64,000 nt of DNA from Candidatus Obscuribacterales bacterium (GTDB taxonomy: Bacteria > Cyanobacteriota > Vampirovibrionia > Obscuribacterales > Obscuribacteraceae): contig JAIELX010000003.1 in the NCBI GenBank assembly GCA_019752635.1, positions 1 through 64,000 of the forward strand, written 5' to 3'. A model generated the notes under the pieces. It searched no databases. It was not told where the DNA came from and saw only the letters and a list, made by a program, of their open reading frames with translations. Made by a program: the position numbers and the translations under genes. This document shows, piece by piece, positions 27,323 to 36,408 of the stretch. Numbering within the stretch: position 1 is the stretch's first letter; every line of letters starts with the position of its first letter.

Positions 27323-28143
27323 CGCAGGCGTACATCCGGTGCGGTAGCGGCCTGCCGCGCCAGCAGGGTAACCAGCCGTTCCAGCAATTCGTGGAGTTTC
27401 TCGGGTGTTTCGACTCGAAAACGAGCCGTGCTGTCAACGCCGTCATTGCCTACTTTGACGCTAACTCCGTTGTGGCGATTAACCCAATCAAAGGCACATT
27501 CATCGGCCTCGGAGTCGCCAAAGAAAACAGGGATGAAGTCTGTGCCCATGTTTTCGCGAATACGATCAAGCGCATTCGACTTGTCCCATTCCACCGGCGG
27601 GAAAAACTCATAACTGGTTGGACGCGGCACTAATTTGATACCGCTGGACTTGCTCATCACGTCTAGAACAAGACTATGGACATGTGGAAGAAATTCTTTC
27701 GGAGTCATGTGCCAGTGTGCACACAATGAGAATCTGTGATCTTCTAGAATTACGTTCCATTCGGGTTGTAACCGCGCTGTTAGTTCGTCGCGCACACCGA
27801 CCAGGTGCGGGCGTGCTTGCAGAGCCGAACTCTGAATGTCCCAACTGCCATCGGGATAACTGATCTCGAGCCCGTAATTGCCGGCAATGATAATGGCGTT
27901 CTCGCCAAAATCCTCGACAAGACTATGAACAGGACGGGCGCTTACGGTTGCTACTGTCACGTGGGACAACATTGCCAACCATTCCAGCTGCTCTCGCACC
28001 CTGAGCGGCATGACGGCATCTTCCGGATTATCCTCGTAAGGGACCAGCGTGCCGTCGCGATCCGTTGCTAGCAGAAGCGGACCATAGCTGTTGTGCCTAT
28101 TCTCACAGATATTGGCCAGAGCTTTCCAAAGATCCTCCATCAT
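27319..28143 (-). CDS. HAD-superfamily phosphatase, trehalose-phosphatase-like
   Basis: 274 residues. HAD motif I is ATDRDGTLVPYEDNP (nucleophile D28, acid D30), motif II lies in VTVATVSARP, and motifs III/IV are in WDKSNALDRI and FFGDSEADECAFDW. GNYGLEISYPDG and CAHWHMT belong to the cap domain, as in the OtsB/trehalose-6-phosphate phosphatase branch. It is the last gene of an operon after a GT4 glycosyltransferase, overlapping its stop (TAATG), which suggests dephosphorylation of a sugar phosphate made by that enzyme. The exact substrate (trehalose-P, glucosylglycerol-P or another) is not determined. A second ATG lies 3 nt inside. Confidence 0.85.
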   Translation of the reverse strand: MMEDLWKALANICENRHNSYGPLLLATDRDGTLVPYEDNPEDAVMPLRVREQLEWLAMLSHVTVATVSARPVHSLVEDFGENAIIIAGNYGLEISYPDGSWDIQSSALQARPHLVGVRDELTARLQPEWNVILEDHRFSLCAHWHMTPKEFLPHVHSLVLDVMSKSSGIKLVPRPTSYEFFPPVEWDKSNALDRIRENMGTDFIPVFFGDSEADECAFDWVNRHNGVSVKVGNDGVDSTARFRVETPEKLHELLERLVTLLARQAATAPDVRLR

Positions 28144-29210
28144 TAACCTCGAAGAGGGGCTGACATGAGCGTACGTACGCAAAGTTGCTCGTACACTCGC
28201 GCATAGGCCGTTGCCATATGCTCTTTACTAAATAAACTTCTAGCACGATCTCGGCAGGCCTGCTCTGCTATTGCTTCGATTTCTGAAAATCGTTGAATAA
28301 GTTCTTCGACTGAGCTTCCGATTACCGCCGTTTCGCCGTCGGCCAATACTTCGCGCACGGAGCCGCGATCGAGCGCCAGTACGGGCGTTCCTGCGGCCAT
28401 TGCTTCTGCCATCACTAGACCGAACGGTTCTTCGAATGCGATGGGATAAACCACTGCCGCCGCTTCACTGTATAGCTTCGCTTTTTCGACGGGACCGACT
28501 TCACCGATGTACTCGGCTCCGGAATACCTTGCCAGCGCCGGTTTGACTTTCTCTTCATAGTAGACTCGATCGCTGACGTCTACTTTTCCGGCAATCGTGA
28601 GCGGCAGACCTAGCGCTTCGGCAATGCGAATGGCCTCGACCGCCCCTTTTACCGCGGAAATTCTGCCAATGAAGAGCAGGTGATCTCTTTTCTGTCCTCT
28701 AGGAGTTTGGTACAGCGAAAGATCAATGCCATTGTATACGGTGGCAACGTAGTTCAATTCGTCACCGAAATTGAAGCGCCTGAAAGCATCACTTATGGAC
28801 ACGTAGTTTGCAGTGCTGTAGGTTCGGTAGATCTCCTTACAGTAATACAAGAGAGGATTGTGATTCGTCGTAACCATGGGTAGCTTCAGCGTCTCCGCAA
28901 ACGGAAGCGCTTGCCAGCCCATATGGTTGTGGACGATATCAAACTCCTTCTCCAGCCCACGCAGCTGAAGCAACATGTTAATGTCGTAGGCTGCCCAGCG
29001 ATGGCGGTCGTTGTTTTCGATCTTGCGCAAGTATTCCGGCGCGCCGGAGATCAATCTTGCTGACGTTTGTGAATCGCCGCTGGCAAACAATGTCACTTCG
29101 TGACCTTGCTTGATTAGTTCTTCCGTGAGTAAATGTACGACCAGCTCGGTTCCGCCATATCCCTCCGGTGGAACGCTCTCGACCAACGGCGCTAGTTGGG
29201 CAATACGCAT
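28143..29210 (-). CDS. GT4-family glycosyltransferase
   Basis: 355 residues. GT-B fold: N-terminal MRIAQLAPLVESVPPEGYGG with the GGTE nucleotide-binding turn, and a C-terminal domain with LLFIGRISAVKGAVEAIRIA and the E-x7-E motif in EEPFGLVMAEAMAAGTPVLA. These are retaining transferases that use nucleotide sugars. AGGAG lies 9 nt before the ATG at 29210, 23 nt after the debranching-enzyme gene; the frame continues upstream into that gene and is not used. Middle gene of a three-gene sugar operon. Confidence 0.92.
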   Translation of the reverse strand: MRIAQLAPLVESVPPEGYGGTELVVHLLTEELIKQGHEVTLFASGDSQTSARLISGAPEYLRKIENNDRHRWAAYDINMLLQLRGLEKEFDIVHNHMGWQALPFAETLKLPMVTTNHNPLLYYCKEIYRTYSTANYVSISDAFRRFNFGDELNYVATVYNGIDLSLYQTPRGQKRDHLLFIGRISAVKGAVEAIRIAEALGLPLTIAGKVDVSDRVYYEEKVKPALARYSGAEYIGEVGPVEKAKLYSEAAAVVYPIAFEEPFGLVMAEAMAAGTPVLALDRGSVREVLADGETAVIGSSVEELIQRFSEIEAIAEQACRDRARSLFSKEHMATAYARVYEQLCVRTLMSAPLRG

Positions 29211-29233
29211 GGAAGCTTTCTCCTCTTTCTTCT

Positions 29234-31435
29234 TTAGTTCTCGACGATCACTTTCAGGTTGCCGGATTTTCTGAGCAGTTGGCAAAATGTAGTGCCGCTG
29301 CGCGATGCCAGGCTCAGGTCGAAGGTGGCGTTGCCTACGCGTAAACCGCGGATTGTCAGGTTCTCCAGCCAATCCGGTAAAGACGGTTCGACTATGCGCA
29401 CGCGATTGTTACAAGCGTCGGGCTGCAGGTTGATGCATGCTTTTAAGAGTTGGAACATACTACCGGCCGCCCATGCTTGTGGCGAGCATGACACCGGGTA
29501 GTTAATCGGACTGTTTGCGCCTTCGCGTTCGAAGCCGCAAACTAGCTCAGGTAAACGGAAGTCGGGTTCGTTTTGCGCCATGTCGAACAGTGCTTTCATT
29601 ATTTTGTGAACGTCGTCAATGCGACCCAATTTGCGGAACCCTTCCGCAATCATCGTATTGTCGTGAGGCCAGATTGAACCGTTGTGGTAGCTCATCGGGT
29701 TGAACGCCACCGTGTTGGTGGACAGTGTGCGAATACCCCAGTCGGTGAGCATTTCACGGTTCAGCAGTCGGTCTGCTACCAGATTGGCCTTGTCGTCATC
29801 CAGAATTCCGGTGAACAAGCAATGCCCCGGATTGGACGAAATGACACCAACTTGCTTGCGGTTGGCATCGAGCGCAAGGGCGATGAATTGTTCTGCTTCC
29901 ATCCAAAAGTCGCGCTGAAATGCCGCTTTCAGCTCGTCGGCTTGCTGCTCTAGTCTTGTTGCCGCCGCGTTGTGACCAAGCAGTTTTGCCAACTGAGAAA
30001 TCTCGGCACGTGCAGCGTACAAGTAAGCCTGCGCTTCGCAGATCGCGATGGGCGGTTGAGCCAAGGTACCGTCGGGATACATTACCGAATCGCCGGAGTC
30101 TTTCCAGCCTTGATTCTCAAGCCCTTCAGCGCTCAAACGTCGGTAGGTGATGTAGTCGTCGACCGCAACCTCATCCAGCCAGTTGATGGCAAGTTTTACC
30201 GCCGGCCACATTTCTTGTGCGAATGCGAGGTCGCCGGTCCATTGCACATACTGGGCAAGTAAAATCAGCCAAAGCTGTGTTGAATCAACGGCTCCGAAGT
30301 ACGGGCCGTGCGGTATATGATTGGTGCGCGCCAGTTCTCCAAATCGAACCTCGTGCATGATCCTGCCAGGCATCTCCGCCCTGAATTCATCTTGTACTTG
30401 TCCTTGATAGGCCGCAAGAACTTCGATACATTCTCGGGCCACGGTAGGGGCAAAGGGCAATACCTGCATCGCTGTGATTGCTGAGTCCCGACCGAAGACA
30501 GCACAATACCAAGGCACACCGGCACCGAAGCCGAATCCTTTCGGGGTCGGCTGACGCAAGATATAAATGTCGCGAAGACCTCGCTGCAGAGATCTGTTGA
30601 ACAACTGGTTGCTTGAATATATGTCGGTGACTTGCTGGTACCAATTGCGGCACCGCTCTTCGGCAACTTCCTTAGCGGTCGTAAAGCTGTGTTCGCCATG
30701 TCCAGGGGCCGATTGCCGACCGCCCCACTTAGTTGCGATGCGAATCTCAAAGGTGCGGCGCTGCTTAACAGGAAGGTCGATGTTGAACGTAAGTTCACCA
30801 TCGTTGATGTCGTCAGGCAAGATATCCATGAACTCAATGGCTGTTTCAAGCAACATGCCGTCTTCGCCGCGATAAGCAAGATAAAGACTGCGCCCTTTTG
30901 TGGTGGAAAGCGGTAGCATTCTTTCTCCGCGATTTTTTCTGTTCAGTCCCCGCACCTCAAACATGTCTGCAAAGTCTGACTGAAAGCGCATTTTGAGTTG
31001 AAATGAAAGTGGTTCCGTGTGAAAGTTTTGCAGAACGAAACGCTCCCAGAGCAGATCAGCGAGAACGATGTCTCTGGTAACCGTGATTTTCTGTTGCGGC
31101 AGATTCGTTGTTTGCGGATTGGTGTAGAGAAATGTGCCCATAAAGCCGCCTTCCGACGAGCTTGATAGCAGCGACGGTGCGACGTTGTCGATTAAGATTT
31201 CCCACTGGCTCAGATGCCTGGTGTCATAGCGATAGTAGCCATAACCAAGCGTATTACTGGCTGGAATATTGCCGGACTGGTCCAGAACCAGGAAATGACT
31301 GCCGTGTTTGAGAACCGTTCGCGGGTGCGCCTCGTCGGTCAAAACGAATTGCGTCCCTTCATTCATGGGACGAGTGTCAACCTCATACGGGGAATCAAAT
31401 CCCCCTATGGTTTCCCTTTCGATTTGATCGGTCAT
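29234..31435 (-). CDS. glycogen-debranching / amylo-alpha-1,6-glucosidase family protein
   Basis: 733 residues. The N-terminal domain (about 40-260; SHFLVLDQSGNIP, YRYDTRHLSQWEI) is the GDE_N_bis type, and the rest is an (alpha/alpha)6 barrel of the amylo-alpha-1,6-glucosidase clan, with PWYCAVFGRDSAITAMQ, YFGAVDSTQLWLILLAQY, GWKDSGDSVMYPDG and the closing NGSIWPHDNTMIAEGF. Members hydrolyse alpha-glucosides or act on compatible-solute glycosides. First gene of an operon with a GT4 and a HAD phosphatase. GGAGAA lies 8 nt before the ATG. Confidence 0.9.
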   Translation of the reverse strand: MTDQIERETIGGFDSPYEVDTRPMNEGTQFVLTDEAHPRTVLKHGSHFLVLDQSGNIPASNTLGYGYYRYDTRHLSQWEILIDNVAPSLLSSSSEGGFMGTFLYTNPQTTNLPQQKITVTRDIVLADLLWERFVLQNFHTEPLSFQLKMRFQSDFADMFEVRGLNRKNRGERMLPLSTTKGRSLYLAYRGEDGMLLETAIEFMDILPDDINDGELTFNIDLPVKQRRTFEIRIATKWGGRQSAPGHGEHSFTTAKEVAEERCRNWYQQVTDIYSSNQLFNRSLQRGLRDIYILRQPTPKGFGFGAGVPWYCAVFGRDSAITAMQVLPFAPTVARECIEVLAAYQGQVQDEFRAEMPGRIMHEVRFGELARTNHIPHGPYFGAVDSTQLWLILLAQYVQWTGDLAFAQEMWPAVKLAINWLDEVAVDDYITYRRLSAEGLENQGWKDSGDSVMYPDGTLAQPPIAICEAQAYLYAARAEISQLAKLLGHNAAATRLEQQADELKAAFQRDFWMEAEQFIALALDANRKQVGVISSNPGHCLFTGILDDDKANLVADRLLNREMLTDWGIRTLSTNTVAFNPMSYHNGSIWPHDNTMIAEGFRKLGRIDDVHKIMKALFDMAQNEPDFRLPELVCGFEREGANSPINYPVSCSPQAWAAGSMFQLLKACINLQPDACNNRVRIVEPSLPDWLENLTIRGLRVGNATFDLSLASRSGTTFCQLLRKSGNLKVIVEN

Positions 31436-31791
31436 TCACATTCTCCGCTCGCTAGGCTGCCAAAAACGGGATGCACTGATCGGCGGTAGTCTCATTGTAC
31501 ACCCCCCGGGCTACGCCAGACTTATGAGCAGACGTGTCGGGACCGGGCTTTGTTTCGCCCGAACACTGGACCGGATTTCCGAGACGCGGCGCTGTCAAGG
31601 GCTTGCGGCGGAGGGGGCTCCATCGGGCTTTGTTGCATAGATTAATCCGTTCCGGCAAAGTTCACGCCGAATTGGACGGTTGTTAAGTGATGCCTGTCTC
31701 GCCTATGTTCTATATCTCATACGTTTTGCGCCAAAATTTGCTTCAATATATACCCCTGATAGTTGGTCGGGCATGAACAGAAGGTCAACAC
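31436..31791. promoter_or_regulatory. 356-bp divergent intergenic region
   Basis: Must hold the promoters of the debranching-enzyme operon (leftward) and the dehydrogenase gene (rightward). The right half is AT-rich just before the dehydrogenase. I see no clear -35/-10 pair, repeat or RNA structure. Confidence 0.5.
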
Positions 31792-33087
31792 ATGAGCAAG
31801 ACAGTCGACAAAATACCTGAGTATTCCATCCTGAAGAATGAGTGGGAAAATGAGGATTTCCTGATGGCGCAAACGCGCCTGGACAAAGCTGCTGTATTGC
31901 TGAAGTTGGACCCTAATCTGTACGCGCCGATGCGCAATCCCAAACGTTGTCTAACCGTAACCGTACCGGCCCGAATGGACGACGGCTCGGTTCGTTCCTT
32001 CGTCGGATATCGCGTTCATCACGATATCGCTCTTGGACCGGGGAAAGGCGGGATTCGCCTTCATGGCTCGGTCAATCTCGGTGAAGTTGCTTCCATGGCA
32101 ATGTTAATGACCTGGAAATGCGCTTTGATGGATTTGCCTTTCGGTGGAGCTCACGGCGGTATTGCCCTGGACCCGCACAAGATCAGCCAGCCTGAAACAG
32201 AAAGAATTATTCGTCGTTACACGTCCGAAATTCTCTCGATGATTGGTCCGGACCAAGACGTTCCCGGCCCGGACCTCCATACGAATCAACAAACCATGGC
32301 ATGGGTGATGGACACCTATAGCGTCAACGTCGGGCGGACCGTGCCGTCAATTGTGACCGGAAAACCGAAATGCATTGGTGGTTCGCTGGGCATGCTAGCT
32401 GCCACCGGATATGGTGTGTCATTGTGCGCTCGTCTTGCTGCTGAACGATATCAGCTTGATCGAAAATCTCCTCGAGTCGTCATTCAAGGTTTGGGACAAG
32501 TGGGTTCGGTTGTGGCCGCAAGCCTGAGCGAAGCCGGCTTTACCGTTATTGCCGTCTCCGACAGTACCGGTGGCATCTACAATAAAGATGGTCTTAATGT
32601 GGCAGGATTGGCCGCACATGTCGAGAAACATGGTTCAGTGCAGAACTTTCCCGATGCTCAGCATGTGACCAATGACGAGCTGTTGGAGCTGGATTGCGAC
32701 ATCCTTGCCCCGTGCGCTGTTACCAATGTCATCACCGCGGCCAATGCCGGCAAACTGAAATGCAAGATGGTGGTTGAAGGAGCCAATTCTCCCGTTACTC
32801 CCGAGGCTGACGCCATTTTGACTGAACGCGGAATCATTGTCGTTCCGGACGTCATCGCCAACGCTTCCGGTGTTACCGCCGGGTATTTCGAATGGGTACA
32901 GGGGCTGATGCGCCTGCTCTGGGATGAAGCGGAAGTTTACGAGCGTTTGGAGAAACTGGTTAAACGCGCTTGCGTTCGGATGTTCCAACGGGCGGATGAA
33001 AGCGGTGCCGATTTGCGTACCAGCGCGATTTCGCTTGCCATTGAGCGTTTGTTCGAGGCTCGTAAGTTGCGCGGACTCTATCCGTAG
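31792..33087 (+). CDS. Glu/Leu/Phe/Val dehydrogenase family protein with altered catalytic lysine
   Basis: 431 residues, family length. The substrate-binding region has LGPGKGGIRLH, AMLMTWKCALMDLPFGG and the acidic VPGPDLHTNQQTMAW. The Rossmann domain has VVIQGLGQVGSVVAASL. In the catalytic motif GGAKGG the lysine is His (GGAHGG; codon CAC at about 32151). This Lys (K125 in Clostridium symbiosum GDH, K126 in bovine) is needed for catalysis, so normal glutamate deamination is doubtful; the other lysines and the Asp are kept. It could be a regulatory subunit or an altered enzyme. The gene is single, converging with the kinase pair. Confidence 0.9.
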   Translation: MSKTVDKIPEYSILKNEWENEDFLMAQTRLDKAAVLLKLDPNLYAPMRNPKRCLTVTVPARMDDGSVRSFVGYRVHHDIALGPGKGGIRLHGSVNLGEVASMAMLMTWKCALMDLPFGGAHGGIALDPHKISQPETERIIRRYTSEILSMIGPDQDVPGPDLHTNQQTMAWVMDTYSVNVGRTVPSIVTGKPKCIGGSLGMLAATGYGVSLCARLAAERYQLDRKSPRVVIQGLGQVGSVVAASLSEAGFTVIAVSDSTGGIYNKDGLNVAGLAAHVEKHGSVQNFPDAQHVTNDELLELDCDILAPCAVTNVITAANAGKLKCKMVVEGANSPVTPEADAILTERGIIVVPDVIANASGVTAGYFEWVQGLMRLLWDEAEVYERLEKLVKRACVRMFQRADESGADLRTSAISLAIERLFEARKLRGLYP

Positions 33088-33105
33088 TATCAAAAACTAT
33101 CGACC

Positions 33106-36100
33106 TCAGGGCGCTGATTCCAGCAGCAGGCTGTTAGCTCTGCTGAGGTGAGTCGCCGTTCGAGCTCCGCCCGCCTGCAGCACTGGCAATGCGGTTCTTA
33201 GCAGCTGTTCGGCCAGCGTCTTCTCTACGCCGGCAGTTAGAAGCGCTGCAGCGAAATTCAATCGAAAAACGGCGGATTCTGTTTTGTCGAGCGCGTCCGC
33301 TGATGCCAGGCACTGGGTGAACAGCTTCTTTGACTCTTCGATTCGGTTTTCTTTCACGTAAAATTCAGTGAGTTGATTTTGTAGTCGTACTCTGCCCAAT
33401 TGAATATCCGTAGCCTTTGCAGCCGGCAGATCCTTGGAATCGGGAAGTTGGCGCAGAGCATCCTCCAGTAGAATGATGCCTTGTTTGATTCTCTGGTCTT
33501 CGCACAGCCACCGCGCTTTGAGCACTTGCAAATCTGCTCGACTGGCGTAGTTGTCCTTAAGTCTGTTGCTAGCCTTGTTCATGATTTCCATGCTGGTTTG
33601 CTTTTCGCCGGTATCTCGAAAATGAGTTGCCAGCCTTAACTCTAGTGCTGCTAATGCCAGTGGAGACACAGGCGGGGACGGCATCTGCTCTAAGCTAATG
33701 ACTGCGGTGTGCAGCTGTTGATAGATCTTATTTCGCTTTGGTTCGTCAGGCTCAATTAACAGCGCTGCTTGCAGACTCTCGCAATGACGTTCTGCTGCAA
33801 TCGGCGCGACTTTGATAGTAGAAATCACTTTTGTTGCGCGTTCCAGACATTGCTTTGCCTTGTCAATCTCGCCAAGTTCGTTGTACATGTGGCAAAGGCG
33901 GATCAAAACTTCAGATAGCCTGGTAGGACTCGGCCGTGGCAATTTATTGCTAAGAGCATCGAGCAAGGCAGCCGCTTTCGCCTTGTTATTTGTGGCATCT
34001 TCCAAACAAGACCATATAATAGTCAGGTCAAGGTAAGGGCTCCAAAAACCGTTATCTTCGCACCACTGCGTTGTTCGTTCTAGCGCCGCTACCGCTGTAG
34101 CTTTGTCGCCGTCGACTCTGGCGCAATCCACAAGTTGAGAACAGGCCTCCGCAGCCAGGGCGCCCGAAGCCTTGTCTTCGCCCGAGCTGAGGATGTTGTT
34201 CAAAGCAAGTTGAAAATACTGACTTGCTTGCCGGCTGGTGATTTGGTTCTCGATATCGGCTAATCGCAGATAGATAATGCCCCGAGTGATGGGATCTTTG
34301 GCTTTAGTCAGCAGCCCTTGAAAGAATGTGCGGCACTGCGTTCGTCGTTGCTCGAGTCCAAGCTCTAGGGACAGGTATCGTCGCAGACCGTCATCGAATT
34401 GCTTGCGATCGATTCTGTTCATTTCTTGACTCAATAGCGAGATCAAAGATTTTCGCAGAGAGTCAGAGGCATCTTTCGGTCGCCCCTCCGATAAAAAGCT
34501 GGTAGCAATAAATGCATAGAGCAGGGCTTCGCTGTTTTGCGTGTCCTGTGGAATCTTGGGACTGAGTAGCAGATTGCTGTATTGTTTGCGACTTTCGGCA
34601 AATCGTTTTTGGTCATTCAGGAACGCCGCATATACAAGAGCCGCGTCAAACGCTTCCCGGGGATGCCCGGCTCGCTTGATCGCAAGCTTGTATGCTTCTT
34701 CCGCGTGGCTCTTGTCATTGATTTTGTTAAACGATTTTGCAATGGATTCAAGGCTATTTGCTGCCGTCTGAGGGTTAATGTTCGGGCTGTGCATTGCCTT
34801 GAGCAGCCATTGTTGCGCTTCAACTTTTCTATCTTGATTGCTATAGATATCGACCAGGCTAAGTATTGGATCGCTGACATCCATGGATTGCGTTTCACCA
34901 AATTTGATCGCTTTGATGAGGTAGGTTTCAGCCATCTTTTGGTCATCACAGCGCAAGTGCAATTCTCCAATGGTCTTTAAACATCGGGCCTGGCTGTTTG
35001 CAGCTTGTTCATATGTTTTTTCGCCATCCAGTACTTCGACTATCGCATCAAGCTGGCGGGCCAGAGAAAGAAGTGTCGACTTGCTCTTCGACGTTTCGAC
35101 CTTAGCTAACCAGCAGAGAGCTTCGGCTTTGAGCACGGCTGTCGCTTTCTTATGTTCTATGATCAATCGAAATAGCGGCTTGCCCTTCTCCGGTTGTTTC
35201 AATGCCACATAGGATTCAGCTTGCATGAGTCTGGAGTTCAGGCAATCGATGTCCATTGTTGCGTTTGGGTTCTTCGCAAACCAGTCCTCACACAAAGCAA
35301 TCACTGTTGCGAATGAATTTTTCTTGCACTCATTAGTGCAGAGAAGGTGCAGGTGCTGTGAACCGAGTACAACTTGTGAACGTATACTTGCACGGGGCAG
35401 ATCGAGTTTCGGTTTTGTGTTCTGAAAATGTGGAAGCGAGACCGCTGCCATTAAAGCCAGTCCAAGTATGGTGGCACTGCAAACAACCACCCCCGGCATT
35501 TTCGGTTGAGATTTATCACTCTGTTCTGTCGGGCGTTCCCGTTTGCATTTCTCGAAATCTTGCCGAAGCGCTTCGATATCCTGATAGCGTTCGAGAACAT
35601 TTTTCTGTAGGCAACGCGAAATTAGTGCGGCAACCGATGCCGGCATTTTGTCCAGATGTTTGAGTTTCGAAACGGAATCGTTGAGGTGCTTGTACATTAC
35701 GTCGTAGGTACTTTCACCATGATAGGGAGGCTGTCCCGTTAAGGCCTCATACATCACGCATCCAAGCGAGTAAATGTCGGAGCGGGCGTCGACGTGTTTT
35801 CCGATGCATTGCTCCGGACTCATATAGGAACTGGTTCCTTGAATCGTTCCAGTGGCGGTAAGTGTTTGGTTCGACGCCCTCTCCGGATTGATTATCTTGG
35901 CGATTCCGAAATCCACAATATATGCGCTCTCTGTATCATTACTAACAATCACGTTTCCGGGTTTAATGTCGCGATGAACGACGCCGGCGGCATGGGCGTA
36001 TTGTAGTGCCGACAATAAACAGGCAAAAATTTTGAAGAATTGCTCCACTTGTAGAGGACCAATGGCAAGCATTGATGAGAGCGGCTGCCCGTCGATGTAA

Positions 36101-36408
36101 TCCATCACTAAGTAGAGATCTTTGTTTGTTGCGGCGCTTGCCGAAAAAACTTTGGCAATGAACGGATGTTCAAGTACGCCTCCTGTGATGTATTCTCGCT
36201 TGAAACGTTTGCGAATTTCATCGTCATTAGAGAGGTGATCGTGCAACAACTTAACAGCCACATCACGATCGAGTATTAGGTGTCGAGCACGGTAGACGCG
36301 TCCGGTAGCACCAGTTCCCAGAAGTTCTTTGATTTCAAATTTCTCGTCGAGAGTTGTTCCGACAAGGGGGTCTTGCGCCTCGACCGATTGGGTGAGCGGT
36401 TCGTTCAT
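33106..36408 (-). CDS. Ser/Thr protein kinase with membrane anchor and TPR-rich C-terminus
   Basis: 1100 residues. Kinase domain about 24-290: Gly loop GTGATG (31-36), K53, HRD (145-147, VVHRDIKPGN), DFG (166-168), and YMSPEQCIGKHVDARSDIYS, so it should be active. One membrane helix lies at about 305-326. The remaining 770 residues are helical repeats of TPR type and probably lie outside the membrane. Its start overlaps the stop of the upstream kinase gene (ATGA, 36405-36408), so the two are co-translated. The kinase parts are strongly similar (for example CVMYEALTGQPPY and VMYKHLNDS), indicating a tandem duplication with diverged C-termini. Confidence 0.93.
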   Translation of the reverse strand: MNEPLTQSVEAQDPLVGTTLDEKFEIKELLGTGATGRVYRARHLILDRDVAVKLLHDHLSNDDEIRKRFKREYITGGVLEHPFIAKVFSASAATNKDLYLVMDYIDGQPLSSMLAIGPLQVEQFFKIFACLLSALQYAHAAGVVHRDIKPGNVIVSNDTESAYIVDFGIAKIINPERASNQTLTATGTIQGTSSYMSPEQCIGKHVDARSDIYSLGCVMYEALTGQPPYHGESTYDVMYKHLNDSVSKLKHLDKMPASVAALISRCLQKNVLERYQDIEALRQDFEKCKRERPTEQSDKSQPKMPGVVVCSATILGLALMAAVSLPHFQNTKPKLDLPRASIRSQVVLGSQHLHLLCTNECKKNSFATVIALCEDWFAKNPNATMDIDCLNSRLMQAESYVALKQPEKGKPLFRLIIEHKKATAVLKAEALCWLAKVETSKSKSTLLSLARQLDAIVEVLDGEKTYEQAANSQARCLKTIGELHLRCDDQKMAETYLIKAIKFGETQSMDVSDPILSLVDIYSNQDRKVEAQQWLLKAMHSPNINPQTAANSLESIAKSFNKINDKSHAEEAYKLAIKRAGHPREAFDAALVYAAFLNDQKRFAESRKQYSNLLLSPKIPQDTQNSEALLYAFIATSFLSEGRPKDASDSLRKSLISLLSQEMNRIDRKQFDDGLRRYLSLELGLEQRRTQCRTFFQGLLTKAKDPITRGIIYLRLADIENQITSRQASQYFQLALNNILSSGEDKASGALAAEACSQLVDCARVDGDKATAVAALERTTQWCEDNGFWSPYLDLTIIWSCLEDATNNKAKAAALLDALSNKLPRPSPTRLSEVLIRLCHMYNELGEIDKAKQCLERATKVISTIKVAPIAAERHCESLQAALLIEPDEPKRNKIYQQLHTAVISLEQMPSPPVSPLALAALELRLATHFRDTGEKQTSMEIMNKASNRLKDNYASRADLQVLKARWLCEDQRIKQGIILLEDALRQLPDSKDLPAAKATDIQLGRVRLQNQLTEFYVKENRIEESKKLFTQCLASADALDKTESAVFRLNFAAALLTAGVEKTLAEQLLRTALPVLQAGGARTATHLSRANSLLLESAP

